The notes beneath the pieces were generated by a model. That model had not been told where the DNA came from. It searched no databases and saw only the letters and a list, made by a program, of their open reading frames with translations. 64,000 nucleotides of DNA from Microbacteriaceae bacterium VKM Ac-2854 (GTDB taxonomy: Bacteria > Actinomycetota > Actinomycetes > Actinomycetales > Microbacteriaceae): assembly GCA_013205085.1 (NCBI GenBank), contig JABMLH010000001.1, forward strand, positions 186,001 through 250,000. The letters run 5' to 3'. Below, in pieces: positions 1 through 10,165 of the stretch; position 1 is the stretch's first letter; every line of letters begins with the position of its first letter. The position numbers and the translations under genes were made by a program.

Positions 1-13
1 CTTTTCGCCAGAA
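1..13. repeat. Right end of a family B palindromic repeat (cut by window edge)
   Basis: The first 13 bases match the right arm and flank of the family B hairpin at 54588-54632 (CTTTTCGCCAGAA). Only the end of the arm is inside the window, so the other arm must lie to the left. The following gene starts 40 bases later. Confidence 0.55.
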
Positions 14-52
14 CAGCAGCGGAACCATCGACCTGAAGGAGAAGACGAGAGC

Positions 53-871
53 ATGCGCGGATATGTGGACACGGACTGGGGACAGCTGCATTACCGGCAG
101 AGCGGCGGGCAGCCGAGCGCGGGCGCGCCGGTGGTGGTGCTTTTTCACGAGTCGCCGCGGACCTCGGCGGTGTACGAGCCGATCATGGCCGCCCTCGGGG
201 AGACGGTGAGCGCATACGCGTTCGATACGCCCGGGTTCGGGCAGAGCGACTCGGCGCCGGTGGATCAGCCGCTGGCGGAGTACGCCCGGATCTTCGTGCA
301 GGCCATCGACGCGCTGGGCATCGACTCCTTCATCCCGGTGGGCATGAAGACCGGCAGCTCGATCGTCACGGCGATCGCGACCCTCCTGCTCGGCACCGGC
401 CGCGTCGACCGCGCCGTGCTCTACGCACAGGAGAAGCCGGACGCGGCGGATGCGGAGTACTGGGCGCAGAACTGGGCGCCCGAGCTGCCGGTCACCGCCG
501 ACGGCGCGATCCTCGACTACCTCTGGCAGAAGAACATCGGCCTCTACGACGCCGACGACCCCACGGCGCTGCTCGGCTGCGTCGCCGACACCATCTCCAA
601 CCTCGACCGCTACAACTCGATCTACCCCGCGGTGTTCCGCGGCCGGGTGCAGACCTGGCAGCACAACCTCGAGCTGATCGAGGCCGGCGTCGAACTCACC
701 GTGATCCGCCCGCCGTGGGCACGGATGAAGCTGGACATCCCGATCGAGTTCGCGACGCTGCCCGGCGCGACCGAGGTCACGATGCCGGTCAGCGGCCAGT
801 TCCCGGCCCGCGCCCCCGAGGAGTTCGTCGCGGCCGTGCTCGCCGTGGCGACCCCCAGCGCGATCGTATGA
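53..871 (+). CDS. Alpha/beta hydrolase-fold protein lacking the catalytic triad
   Basis: This 272-residue protein has the layout of an alpha/beta hydrolase: an HE(S)P-type oxyanion loop near residue 32, a DTPGFGQSD segment near 58-66, and a cap-like middle. The nucleophile elbow reads VGMKTGSS (residues 96-103), so the usual Ser of G-x-S-x-G is Lys99. The place where the catalytic His is expected near the C-terminus reads SGQFPARAPEEF, putting Gln249 there. No acid is evident after the penultimate strand. Hydrolase activity is therefore unlikely; a binding role is inference. The ATG follows a GGAG-type site. The stop overlaps the start of the downstream MFS transporter (ATGA), so the two are translationally coupled. 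Confidence 0.85.
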   Translation: MRGYVDTDWGQLHYRQSGGQPSAGAPVVVLFHESPRTSAVYEPIMAALGETVSAYAFDTPGFGQSDSAPVDQPLAEYARIFVQAIDALGIDSFIPVGMKTGSSIVTAIATLLLGTGRVDRAVLYAQEKPDAADAEYWAQNWAPELPVTADGAILDYLWQKNIGLYDADDPTALLGCVADTISNLDRYNSIYPAVFRGRVQTWQHNLELIEAGVELTVIRPPWARMKLDIPIEFATLPGATEVTMPVSGQFPARAPEEFVAAVLAVATPSAIV

Positions 872-2343
872 GTACCGTCGGGGCGGATGCGCCGCCGCGC
901 ACCCGCCCCGCTCCCACCAGCCTGCGCCCCATCCTCGCGCCGCTGTCCGGCCTGATGATCGCCCAGTTCGTCTCCGGACTCTCGGCGACCATTGTCGCCA
1001 CCTCCATCCCGACGATCATGCGCACCCTCGAGGGCCCGGCGAGCATGTCCACCTGGCTGGTGGCCGCGACGATCCTGGGCAACACCGCGTCGACGCCGAT
1101 CTGGGGGCGCCTGGCCGATCTGTTCCCACCCAAGCGCATCCTGCAGGCCTCGATCTCCATCTTCATCGTCGGTTCCGTGCTGGCCGGACTCTCGGTCTCG
1201 ACCGGGATGCTGCTGGCGGCCCGAGCCCTGCAGGGCATCGGCCTCGGCGGCACCGGCGCGGTCACCCTCGCGGTGGTCGCATACCTGGTCGTCCCGCGCG
1301 AGCGCGGGCGGGTGAACGGATACCTGCAGTCGCTGCAGACCGCCGCGACGATCCTCGGCCCGATCGTCGGCGGCGTGATCGTGCAGTACCTCGGTTGGCG
1401 CTGGTGCTTCTTCGTCGCGCTGCCGCTGGCGATCGTGTCGATCCTGGTGCTCTCGCTCAAGCTGCACATCCGAGCCCAGCCGCGCACCGGTGCCCGCACC
1501 GACTACGCCGGCGCCGCCCTGATCGCCACGGGCATCCCTTCGGCGCTGATCTGCCTGACGATGCTCGGCGACGACGGCGGGCTCACTCCGGTGTCCGCTG
1601 CGTTCGGAGCGTTCGGGCTGCTCGCGCTGGTGGCGCTGGTGATCGTCGAGCTGCGCGTCAGCGCGCCGATCATCCCGGTGCGGCTGCTCGCGCGGCGGGT
1701 GCCCTTCGTCTGCGTGCTGGCCGGCTTCCTGCTCGGGTCCACGCTGTTCGGTGGCTCGGTGTTCGTGACGCAGTATCTGCAGATCGGCCTGGGCATCGAG
1801 CCCGCCGTCTCGGGCTTCCTCCTGGCGCCGATGGCGCTGGGCGCGGTCGCCGCCTCGTGGATCGCGGGCCGCGCGATCAGCCGCACCGCACGCGTGAAAC
1901 CGGTGTTGCTGATCGCCGCCACGCTGATGCTGCTCGGCAACGTCGCCCTCGCGCTCGCGCCGTTCGCCCCAATGCCGCTCGCGCTGGCCGGTGCCCTGCT
2001 GCTGTCGGCCGGCCTCGGCATGGCGATCCAGAACCTGGTGCTCGCGGCGCAGACCGTCGCCGGCACCGGCCGGGTGGGTTCCGTCAGCGCGGTGGTCGTC
2101 TTCTTCTTCACGCTCGGCGGCACCGTCGGCCTCGTCGGCTACGGCGCCGCGTTCTCCGCCCGGCTCGGCACGCTGGAGGCCGCCGGCGCGACCCAGGCCG
2201 AGGCTTACGCGCTCGGACTCCCGCTGGTCTTCGCGATCTCCGCCGTCGCGGTGACGGTGGCGTTCGGAGTGCTCTGCGCGCTGCCCGATCTGCGGCTGCG
2301 CTCGAGTTTCGACCCGGTGACGGAGCCGATCACCACCGGATGA
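868..2343 (+). CDS. MFS drug-efflux-type transporter (DHA2-like)
   Basis: This 491-residue integral membrane protein shows the early DHA2-family signature SATIVATSIPTIMRTLEG, the loop GRLADLFPPKR between helices 2 and 3, and about 14 hydrophobic segments. That number suits the 14-helix proton-coupled multidrug exporters. The start is the ATG at 868, which overlaps the stop of the hydrolase-like gene by four bases; longer in-frame starts upstream lie inside that gene and are unlikely. The substrate is unknown. Coupling to a catalytically dead hydrolase-like protein is unusual and may mean the partner binds the substrate. Confidence 0.88.
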   Translation: MSTVGADAPPRTRPAPTSLRPILAPLSGLMIAQFVSGLSATIVATSIPTIMRTLEGPASMSTWLVAATILGNTASTPIWGRLADLFPPKRILQASISIFIVGSVLAGLSVSTGMLLAARALQGIGLGGTGAVTLAVVAYLVVPRERGRVNGYLQSLQTAATILGPIVGGVIVQYLGWRWCFFVALPLAIVSILVLSLKLHIRAQPRTGARTDYAGAALIATGIPSALICLTMLGDDGGLTPVSAAFGAFGLLALVALVIVELRVSAPIIPVRLLARRVPFVCVLAGFLLGSTLFGGSVFVTQYLQIGLGIEPAVSGFLLAPMALGAVAASWIAGRAISRTARVKPVLLIAATLMLLGNVALALAPFAPMPLALAGALLLSAGLGMAIQNLVLAAQTVAGTGRVGSVSAVVVFFFTLGGTVGLVGYGAAFSARLGTLEAAGATQAEAYALGLPLVFAISAVAVTVAFGVLCALPDLRLRSSFDPVTEPITTG

Positions 2344-2363
2344 GCTCGGTCGAGTCGTCAGAG

Positions 2364-2439
2364 CGAGCACAACTTCGGCTGAGACGGCCCGTCAGCTCTG
2401 ATCAGCGCTGACGAAGGCTCTCAGCCGAGGTTGTGCTCG
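2364..2439. repeat. Long intergenic hairpin (single copy, family J)
   Basis: Arms 2364-2384 and 2419-2439 are 21 bp inverted copies with one mismatch; the left begins CGAGCACAACTTCGGCTGAG. The intervening bases hold a second, imperfect palindrome centred on CTGATCAG. Together they make one extended stem of about 76 bases between two genes on the same strand. It could end transcription of the MFS gene, but there is no T-run. Confidence 0.7.
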
Positions 2440-2490
2440 GTTCGGTCGGGAGCGCCGCGCCGCGCCGCGACGCCGCTGCATACTGGCCTC

Positions 2491-3264
2491 ATGCCGCCGT
2501 TCCCGCCGCCGCCGTCGCGCCAGCCCGACATCGCCGACGACTTCTCCGCGCCCGAGCTGGACGCGGGGCTCTGGGTCCCCGCCTACCTGCCGCACTGGAC
2601 CACACCCGAGCGCGCCCGGGCGCGCTGCGAACTCGGTGCGTCCGGCATCCGGCTGCTGATCGAGGCCGATCAGCCCGACTGGCGCGAGGAGGATGCGCCG
2701 CTGCGGGTCTCGAATCTGCAGACCGGCGTGTTCTCCGGGCCCGTCGGCTCGGCGCGCGGCGCGCATCGGCACCGGCCCGATGGCCTGACCGTGCGCACCG
2801 AGACGCCCGAGCGGCTGCTGTGGGCTCCATCCGCCGGCCGGCTCGACGTCTCGGTCAGCGCGAGCACCGATGAGGGCTGCATGCTCGCCGCCTGGCTCGT
2901 CGGCACCGAGCACCTCGATGAGCGGCACAGCGGCGAGATCTGTCTGTTCGAGATCGACGCGGCCGCGATCGGAACGGGGAGCAGCCGGGCGCGCTGCGGG
3001 ATCAAGGCGCACCACGACGAAGCACTGACGACCGAGATGGTCGAGGTCGACCTGCCACTGGACGCGTCCCGGCCGCACACCTGGTCGGTGCAGTGGGACG
3101 CGAGGGGGACGGTGATCGGCTGCGAGGGCGTCGTTGTGCTGCGAACGGAGCAGGCGCCGACGTACCCGATGCTGCTGATGCTCGATCTGTTCGAGATCGG
3201 ACCGAGGTCGGGCGCGTATCCGAAGGCGGCGGTCGTCCATTCGGTGCGCGGATGGGGTGAGTGA
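2491..3264 (+). CDS. GH16-like concanavalin-type lectin/glucanase-fold protein
   Basis: This is a 257-residue, apparently cytosolic protein. It opens with DDFSAPELDAGLW, typical of proteins distantly related to glycoside hydrolase family 16, and has a conserved central block around SGEICLFEIDAAAIG. In active GH16 enzymes this strand carries E-x-D-x-x-E; here the Glu and Asp are present but the second Glu is Ala, so glycosidase activity is doubtful. No signal peptide is visible. The ATG at 2491 was chosen because the family homology begins right after it, although no strong ribosome binding site precedes it. The gene stands alone after a hairpin and before a strong terminator. Confidence 0.65.
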   Translation: MPPFPPPPSRQPDIADDFSAPELDAGLWVPAYLPHWTTPERARARCELGASGIRLLIEADQPDWREEDAPLRVSNLQTGVFSGPVGSARGAHRHRPDGLTVRTETPERLLWAPSAGRLDVSVSASTDEGCMLAAWLVGTEHLDERHSGEICLFEIDAAAIGTGSSRARCGIKAHHDEALTTEMVEVDLPLDASRPHTWSVQWDARGTVIGCEGVVVLRTEQAPTYPMLLMLDLFEIGPRSGAYPKAAVVHSVRGWGE

Positions 3265-3294
3265 CCGATCGGAGCGGGAGCCGGCACGAAGAAC

Positions 3295-3335
3295 GCCCCA
3301 CCCTCGCCGGCTGGGGGAACCGAGGAGGGTGGGGC
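3295..3335. terminator. Bidirectional intrinsic-type terminator
   Basis: An 11 bp perfect stem (GCCCCACCCTC at 3295-3305, GAGGGTGGGGC at 3325-3335) sits between the convergent GH16-like gene and the flavin reductase gene. There is no long T-run, as is common in high-GC actinobacteria. Confidence 0.7.
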
Positions 3336-3474
3336 GAGGGGTCGACCGACGGCGAACGGCACAGAGTTCGCGGCCGGGACCGGTAGATGAAACTCGATCG
3401 GAGGCTGATGCGACCCATTGAGGGTCGCCGTTGCGTCTCGCAGGTGGTCGCGGCACGGCTGCCGCCTTTCGCCG

Positions 3475-3978
3475 CTACGCGGCGGAGTGCAGCTGCTTGA
3501 ACGCCGAACCGTGGAACACCAGCGGCGCGATGGTCTCGTCGTTGTGCAGCGCGGTGACTTCGAGCAGCACGACGTGGTGGTCGCCCGCAGGGATCTCGCC
3601 GAAGATGGTGCACTCGAGCCAGAGCGGCGAGCCGTGCACGAACACCGCGCCCGCCTCGCTCTTCTCGATGTCGAGGTTCTCGAAGCGGCCGGCCTTGTTG
3701 CGCGAGGCGAGCTGGCGGGCCGGGCCCTCGTGGTCGGCGCCCATCACGGAGACGCCGATCCGCTCGGCGCCGCGCAGGACGGGCCAGGTGGTAGAGGAGT
3801 TCTGAATGGCGAACATCACCAGCGGCGGGTCCATCGAGACGCCGACCGTGAACGAGGACGCGACCATCCCTTCGAGCTGGCCGTTCACCTCGGCGGCGAA
3901 GGCGGCGACGCCGGAGGGGAAGTGCGAGAACGCCTGGCGCAGCAGCTGCGGGTCGGGGGAGTAGGTCTCGAGCGTCAT
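3475..3978 (-). CDS. Flavin reductase family protein (HpaC-like)
   Basis: This 167-residue protein has the flavin reductase fold used by small components of two-component monooxygenases: HFPSGVAAFAAEVNGQLEGM near the N-terminus, a VASSFTVGVSMDPPLVMFA FMN-binding block (about residues 40-58), and the C-terminal H...LLE.TALHND segment. Such enzymes reduce FMN or FAD with NAD(P)H and release it to an oxygenase. Its start lies two bases after the stop of the upstream NADPH:FMN reductase, so the two form an operon. No oxygenase partner is nearby. Confidence 0.9.
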   Translation of the reverse strand: MTLETYSPDPQLLRQAFSHFPSGVAAFAAEVNGQLEGMVASSFTVGVSMDPPLVMFAIQNSSTTWPVLRGAERIGVSVMGADHEGPARQLASRNKAGRFENLDIEKSEAGAVFVHGSPLWLECTIFGEIPAGDHHVVLLEVTALHNDETIAPLVFHGSAFKQLHSAA

Positions 3979-3980
3979 GG

Positions 3981-4478
3981 CTATGCGGTCCTTCCGAGGA
4001 TCGAGTTGATGACGGCACCCCAGCGCGCCGTCCAAGCGTCGAGGGCGGGGTCGTCGGCGAAGTTGGAGTCGAGCTGGTACAGCCCGGGGGTGGCGCAGAT
4101 GCCGCCGATCTCGACCAGGACCGGCTTCAGGGTCAGGTCGCAGGCGAGGGCGTGGTTCGGCGCGGCGCCGAGCATCAGCGGGATCGCCACCACGCCCTGC
4201 AGGCCGGTGCCGCCGGCGAACTGGTCGAGGAAGAGTTTGAGCAGGCCGGTGTAGGTGGCCTTGAAGGTCGGCGTCGCGAAAACCGCGACGTCCGCGGCCT
4301 GGACGCGTGCGATCGCATCCTTCACCGCCGGGTCGCCCCAGCCGAGCAGGCCGGGGCCGAGCTCCGAGAGCTCGATCACGTCGGGGGTGTCGAGCCCGAG
4401 CTTGGCGACGAGGTTCTCGGCGGCGGCGCGGGTGCGGGAGTTCGGCTTCGGGTTCCCGACGACGATCACGGTACTCAC
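3981..4478 (-). CDS. NADPH-dependent FMN reductase
   Basis: This 165-residue flavodoxin-like reductase opens with TVIVVGNPKPNSRT, the FMN-phosphate-binding loop of the NADPH_FMN_red family, and has ATPTFKATYTGLLKLFLDQF near residue 75, the usual P-x-Y/F...LK..LD motif. The start is the GTG at 4478, preceded by GGAGGGAG at good spacing. Upstream in-frame ATGs would add an unrelated tail. It is the first gene of a two-gene operon with the flavin reductase. The pair resembles sulfonate- or nitrilotriacetate-type flavin supply systems, but the oxygenase is missing. Confidence 0.9.
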   Translation of the reverse strand: MSTVIVVGNPKPNSRTRAAAENLVAKLGLDTPDVIELSELGPGLLGWGDPAVKDAIARVQAADVAVFATPTFKATYTGLLKLFLDQFAGGTGLQGVVAIPLMLGAAPNHALACDLTLKPVLVEIGGICATPGLYQLDSNFADDPALDAWTARWGAVINSILGRTA

Positions 4479-4710
4479 GCCGACTCCCTCCATCGGCGGG
4501 CCGGGTGCCTGCCGATATCCAGAATCCTGGCACTCGGATGTTGAATCTGGATTGCGCCGGTCGACACATTCCATTGCGCTGCGTAACAAACGCTTTGCGC
4601 CGCGGTCGCGACCGGTTCCGGCCCGGAATCACGCGGATGTGCGGGAGGTATCGGCCGCGCGGACGCAGGATGTCCGCCCGCTCGCCCGCCCGCGGTCCGT
4701 CAATCCGCCG

Positions 4711-4908
4711 CTACTTCGCGGTGAGCGAGGACTCCTTGTGCGCGGCCTGAGCCCCGGTCTTCTCGCTCTCGACGATCCAATACGGCTCGTCACTGCTCGC
4801 GTTGAAGCTCTGCCCGTCGAACTGGAAGTGCGCGGTGCGCTTCTCGACGGTGTGCCCGTGCGTGGTGCCCTGGGAGGTGTTCCACGTGACTTTCTGCCCT
4901 TTTCGCAT
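4711..4908 (-). CDS. DUF2945 / hypervirulence-associated TUDOR-domain small protein
   Basis: This 65-residue protein begins MRKGQKVTWNTSQGTTHGHT and continues with a phase of short beta strands and a lysine-rich C-terminus (KTGAQAAHKESSLTAK). It matches the small DUF2945 family seen across bacteria and fungi. These are predicted SH3/TUDOR-like barrels of unknown role. The ATG at 4908 gives the full domain; only a weak purine stretch precedes it. It stands alone and is divergent from the NmrA-like gene. Confidence 0.8.
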   Translation of the reverse strand: MRKGQKVTWNTSQGTTHGHTVEKRTAHFQFDGQSFNASSDEPYWIVESEKTGAQAAHKESSLTAK

Positions 4909-4987
4909 CCCACCATGCGCCGCTTCCGGGCGTGCGGATGCACGGGCTTGCGGAATGCGGGGTGTGGGCTGCGCGGTTGCATCCGGT

Positions 4988-5824
4988 ATGACATCTGCGA
5001 CGCTGGCCGTGACCGGATCGACGGGGTACGTCGGAGGGGCGGTGGCACGGATGCTCGCCGCGGCCGGCATCCCGCAGCGGCTGGTGGTGCGCGATCCGAG
5101 CCGGGCGCCGGCACTCGGCGATGTCACCCGGGCGTCGTACGGCGACCGAGAGGCGACCCTGGCCGCGCTCGACGGCGTCGAGACCCTCTTGATGGTGTCC
5201 GCCTCGGAGTCCGAGACCCGTCGCGCCGAACACCTCGGCTTCGTGGCGCACGCCGCCGAGGCGGGCGTGCGGCACATCGTCTACACCTCGTTCTTCGGCG
5301 CCGCGCCCGAGGCCGTCTTCACCCTGGGCCGCGATCACTGGTTCACCGAGCAGGCGATCCGCGACTCCGGCATGGACTTCACCTTCCTCCGCGACGACCT
5401 CTACCTCGACTTCCTGCCGATGATGGCGGGGGAGGACGGAGTGCTGCGCGGCCCGGCCGGCGACGGTCGGGGAGCGTTCGTCGCCCGCGACGACGTGGCG
5501 CGCGTCGCGGCGACGGTGCTGCAGGATCCTTCCTCGCACATCGGCGCGAGCTACGACCTGACCGGCCCGGAGTCGCTGACGCTGACCGAGGTGGCCGCGA
5601 TCATCACCGCGTCGGGCACCCCGGTGCGCTTCCACAACGAGACCGTGCCGGAGGCGTACGAATCGCGCCTGGCCTGGGATGCGCCGCAGTGGCAATACGA
5701 CGCCTGGGTTTCGACCTACACCTCGATCGCGGCGGGCGAGATGGACGGCGTCTCCTCCGCCGTCCGCGACATCACCGGCCGCGAGCCGCTCTCCCTCGCC
5801 GCCTTCCTGTCGGGCGCGCGCTGA
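4988..5824 (+). CDS. NmrA/HSCARG-type atypical SDR, NAD(P)-binding protein
   Basis: This 278-residue protein starts with the Rossmann motif AVTGSTGYVGGAVARML (TGxxGxxG). It continues with VVRDPSR after strand 2, a VSASE segment after strand 4 and a LTLTEVAAIITA helix near residue 200. This is the arrangement of atypical short-chain dehydrogenases related to NmrA and quinone oxidoreductase 2 (QorB). The active-site YxxxK is not evident, as is usual for this group. The ATG at 4988 lies directly before the Rossmann strand. The gene is monocistronic and ends before a family A hairpin. Confidence 0.88.
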   Translation: MTSATLAVTGSTGYVGGAVARMLAAAGIPQRLVVRDPSRAPALGDVTRASYGDREATLAALDGVETLLMVSASESETRRAEHLGFVAHAAEAGVRHIVYTSFFGAAPEAVFTLGRDHWFTEQAIRDSGMDFTFLRDDLYLDFLPMMAGEDGVLRGPAGDGRGAFVARDDVARVAATVLQDPSSHIGASYDLTGPESLTLTEVAAIITASGTPVRFHNETVPEAYESRLAWDAPQWQYDAWVSTYTSIAAGEMDGVSSAVRDITGREPLSLAAFLSGAR

Positions 5825-5846
5825 ATCCGCCCTGCGCCGCGCCCTT

Positions 5847-5913
5847 CCCCGCGAGATGCCTCTTCTGTACACCTTTCACGGCGTGTCGCGTACAGAAGAG
5901 GCATCTCGCGGGG
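5847..5913. repeat. Family A palindromic repeat, copy 1
   Basis: A perfect 24 bp inverted repeat (arms 5847-5870 and 5890-5913, core GCGAGATGCCTCTTCTGTAC) encloses a 19-base loop ending GGCGTGTCGC. The same element occurs at 38593-38663 and, reversed, at 44840-44906. This copy lies between convergent genes. Confidence 0.9.
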
Positions 5914-5920
5914 ACGAGGG

Positions 5921-6522
5921 CTACCCGGTGATCGTGGTGGTGACCCGGACGATGTGCGGGTCGGCCGGGGCGGAGCCGAAGCCGAAGCGGACAGGCGGAT
6001 GCAGCCGCGTCAGCGCCCCCAGCGGCTCGCCCGCGCGCCGGGCGAAGACCGCCTCGATGCGGTGCGCGCCCGTGACGCCGTAGTACTCGCGCCGGCCGTT
6101 GCCCGCCGAGCCGGCCGTGCGCACGCCGGGCTGCACCAGCCGCGCGATCGGATCGATCGCGCGTAACCAGAGCGGATGCACGGCCAGCCGCTTCGGAACG
6201 CTGCGCAGCAACCGGCCCAGCGGCGAGATGCCGCCGACGCGGATCCGGAGGCGCAGTTCGCCCGCGTCCACCGCGACTCCGCCGTCGATCCGCCGCCAGA
6301 TCACGGGCACCCGGCGCACCTCGTCGAAGGTGTACGTCTCGCTCACGAAGTCCGCCACCTGCTGGCTCGGCGCGAACAGGATGCGGTGCCCGTCGGCCTG
6401 CTCCAGCATCACATCGCCGAAGCGGCCGAACGGCCCCTCGTCCCACATCCCCACCACGATCCGGGTGCCCGACTCGGTGCCGAACCCCGCGATGTGGCCC
6501 GTGAAGCGCTGGGTCGTCCGGG

Positions 6523-6526
<4 letters not shown>
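5921..6526 (-). CDS. Conserved hypothetical protein
   Basis: I do not recognise a named family for this 201-residue protein. It reads as a soluble, mostly beta protein with many paired strands (RIVVGMWDEGPFGRFGDVML near the N-terminus, HIVRVTTTITG at the C-terminus) and no signal peptide or membrane helix. It starts with GTG at 6526, overlapping the stop of glgX by four bases, so it is translated after GlgX and shares its transcript. A link to glycogen metabolism is inferred only from that coupling. Confidence 0.75.
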
Positions 6527-8553
<2,027 letters not shown>

Positions 8554-8614
8554 GCCTCCATCCTTCCGAAGACCACCGACATCGAAGGGTGCTTGCCCGC
8601 CGCCTCGCCCGCTG

Positions 8615-9451
8615 CTAGGCGTGCTTCTGCACGAACGCCAGCGCCGTGTCCGCGACGTCGCGCCAGCCGGCGTCGATGGTCAGCGAGTGGCCGCGGCCGG
8701 CGAACTGGAAGAACTCGGTCACGCCCCGGTTCTTGCTCTGCAGGCGGTAACCGGCCTTCGCCATCGCGGGCGGAACGGTGTGGTCGAACTCGCCCGAGAT
8801 CACGAGCATCGGTCCGCGGGCGGGGTTCTTCGTGTCGGCCGCCGTCTCGCCGCCGAAGCGGAAGTTGGCGGATGAAGCCTGGAACAGGGGGATGCCGGAT
8901 CCGGGCACCGAGAAGCGGGCGTAGAGCGCATCCGACTCGTCGGTGCTGAGCCGGTTGCCGAATCCGTAGCGGAACTGCTCCTGGGTCAGTCGCACCTGGC
9001 GGCGGTAGTTGGCGGGGTTGAGCACCACGCTGCTGGCGACCTTGAGCGCCGAGAGCGGCAGCGGCAGCACGCCCTTGATCGGCCCGGGATCGATGGCGAC
9101 GGTGCTGGCCGCGAGGCCCATACCGGCCAGCTTCTGCACGATCAGGCCGCCGAAGGAGTGACCGACGAGAACCGGTTTCGTGTCGAGCCGGCGGATGATC
9201 GCGGCGACGTGATCGGTGATGCCCTGCACCGACTTGCCGGCGAAGACAGTGGGATTCGCCAGCGCCTCCTCGATCGTCTCGGGGTCGTCGGGCCAGCCCG
9301 GGGTGAGGGTGGCGTAGCCGGCGGCGGCGAAGTGTTCGGCCCAGGCGGCCCAGCTGTTCGGCAGCAGCCAGAGGCCGTGCACGAAGACGATGGTCGGCTT
9401 GCCGGAGGCGTTGGCGGCATCGATCTCGGACTGTTCGCGGGTGGTGATCAC
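8615..9451 (-). CDS. Alpha/beta hydrolase
   Basis: This 278-residue serine hydrolase has an intact triad: oxyanion loop VFVHGLWLLP near residue 23, nucleophile elbow GHSFGG with Ser99, an acid in GEFDHTVPP, and His in GRGHSLTID near the C-terminus. The GTG at 9451 is preceded by AAGGAG at seven bases. It is divergent from a TetR regulator, and two similar palindromes lie between them, so it is probably the target of that repressor. The substrate is unknown; an ester or lactone is likely. Confidence 0.9.
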   Translation of the reverse strand: MITTREQSEIDAANASGKPTIVFVHGLWLLPNSWAAWAEHFAAAGYATLTPGWPDDPETIEEALANPTVFAGKSVQGITDHVAAIIRRLDTKPVLVGHSFGGLIVQKLAGMGLAASTVAIDPGPIKGVLPLPLSALKVASSVVLNPANYRRQVRLTQEQFRYGFGNRLSTDESDALYARFSVPGSGIPLFQASSANFRFGGETAADTKNPARGPMLVISGEFDHTVPPAMAKAGYRLQSKNRGVTEFFQFAGRGHSLTIDAGWRDVADTALAFVQKHA

Positions 9452-9476
9452 GGAATGCTCCTTCTCGTTTGTAGAA

Positions 9477-9554
9477 AGAACGGTCGTTCTCCCTGGTCTC
9501 GAATGTAGACCGGGATCGGATTCGTTGTCAAGCTAAAAAGAGAAAGAACGTTCT
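9477..9554. promoter_or_regulatory. Two TetR-type operator palindromes between divergent genes
   Basis: AGAACGGTCGTTCT (9477-9490) and AGAACGTTCT (9545-9554) share the half-site AGAACG and the leading bases AGAA. One lies next to the hydrolase start and the other next to the tetR start. This placement would let one repressor control both directions. Confidence 0.65.
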
Positions 9555-9568
9555 GCTACATTGGCGGC

Positions 9569-10141
9569 ATGACCAGCACCGCCCCCGCGAAGGCCTCGAA
9601 GGCCCGCGACCGCCTCCTCCGCATCGCCTCCGGGCTGTTCTACCGCGAGGGCATCCACACCGTCGGCCTCGAGCGGGTGCTCGCCGAGGCGGAGGTCACC
9701 CGGGCGACCATGTACCGGCATTTCGCGGGCAAGGAGGCGCTCGTGGTCGCGTATCTGCAGGAGGAGGACGCGGCGCTGCGGGCTTTGTTCGCCGAGGCGG
9801 CGTCCGCAGCGAAGCCGGACGCCCTGCTCGACGCGGTGATCGACGGCATCGCCGAGGACATCGCTCGGCACCACACGCGCGGCTGCCCGTTCATCAACGC
9901 GGCGGCCGAGTACCCCGATCCGGAGAGCGCTGTGCGGGCCGTGGTGGCGGCGCACCGGGCGTGGTTCCGCGAGACGCTGGAGCAGGTGCTGACCGCCTCG
10001 GGATCAGCGGATCCGGAGGCGGCAGCGGCGTCTTTGGTACTGCTGCGCGACGCCGCGCTCGTGGGCGGCTACCTCGACGGCGTGGCGCAGACCCGGGCGG
10101 CGTTCGAGCGCACGGCGCGGGCGGTGGCGGCGGTGGGGTAG
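9569..10141 (+). CDS. TetR/AcrR-family transcriptional regulator
   Basis: This 190-residue regulator has an N-terminal helix-turn-helix (SKARDRLLRIASGLFYREG through RATMYRHFAGKEAL, residues 9-62) and an all-helical ligand-binding domain with the RGCPFINAAAEYPDP segment common in one TetR subgroup. It is divergent from the alpha/beta hydrolase gene, and palindromes adjoin both starts, so it probably represses itself and the hydrolase until an effector binds. Start ATG at 9569. Confidence 0.93.
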   Translation: MTSTAPAKASKARDRLLRIASGLFYREGIHTVGLERVLAEAEVTRATMYRHFAGKEALVVAYLQEEDAALRALFAEAASAAKPDALLDAVIDGIAEDIARHHTRGCPFINAAAEYPDPESAVRAVVAAHRAWFRETLEQVLTASGSADPEAAAASLVLLRDAALVGGYLDGVAQTRAAFERTARAVAAVG

Positions 10142-10165
10142 CCGGCCGAACTCCCGGGCCGACCT

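Noticed and set aside
622-2370. A 582-residue minus-strand open frame opposite the hydrolase and MFS genes
   Set aside because: It is Arg/Asp/His-rich with no domain, and it mirrors a clear transporter frame. Long antisense frames are usual in 70% GC DNA. The same applies to similar frames opposite glgX (6718-8949), the giant helicase (15356-18337, 18416-21268) and the GNAT-AAA gene.
2491-3264. Active GH16 glucanase
   Set aside because: The catalytic strand lacks the second Glu (EIDAAA) and there is no signal peptide, so only the fold is claimed.
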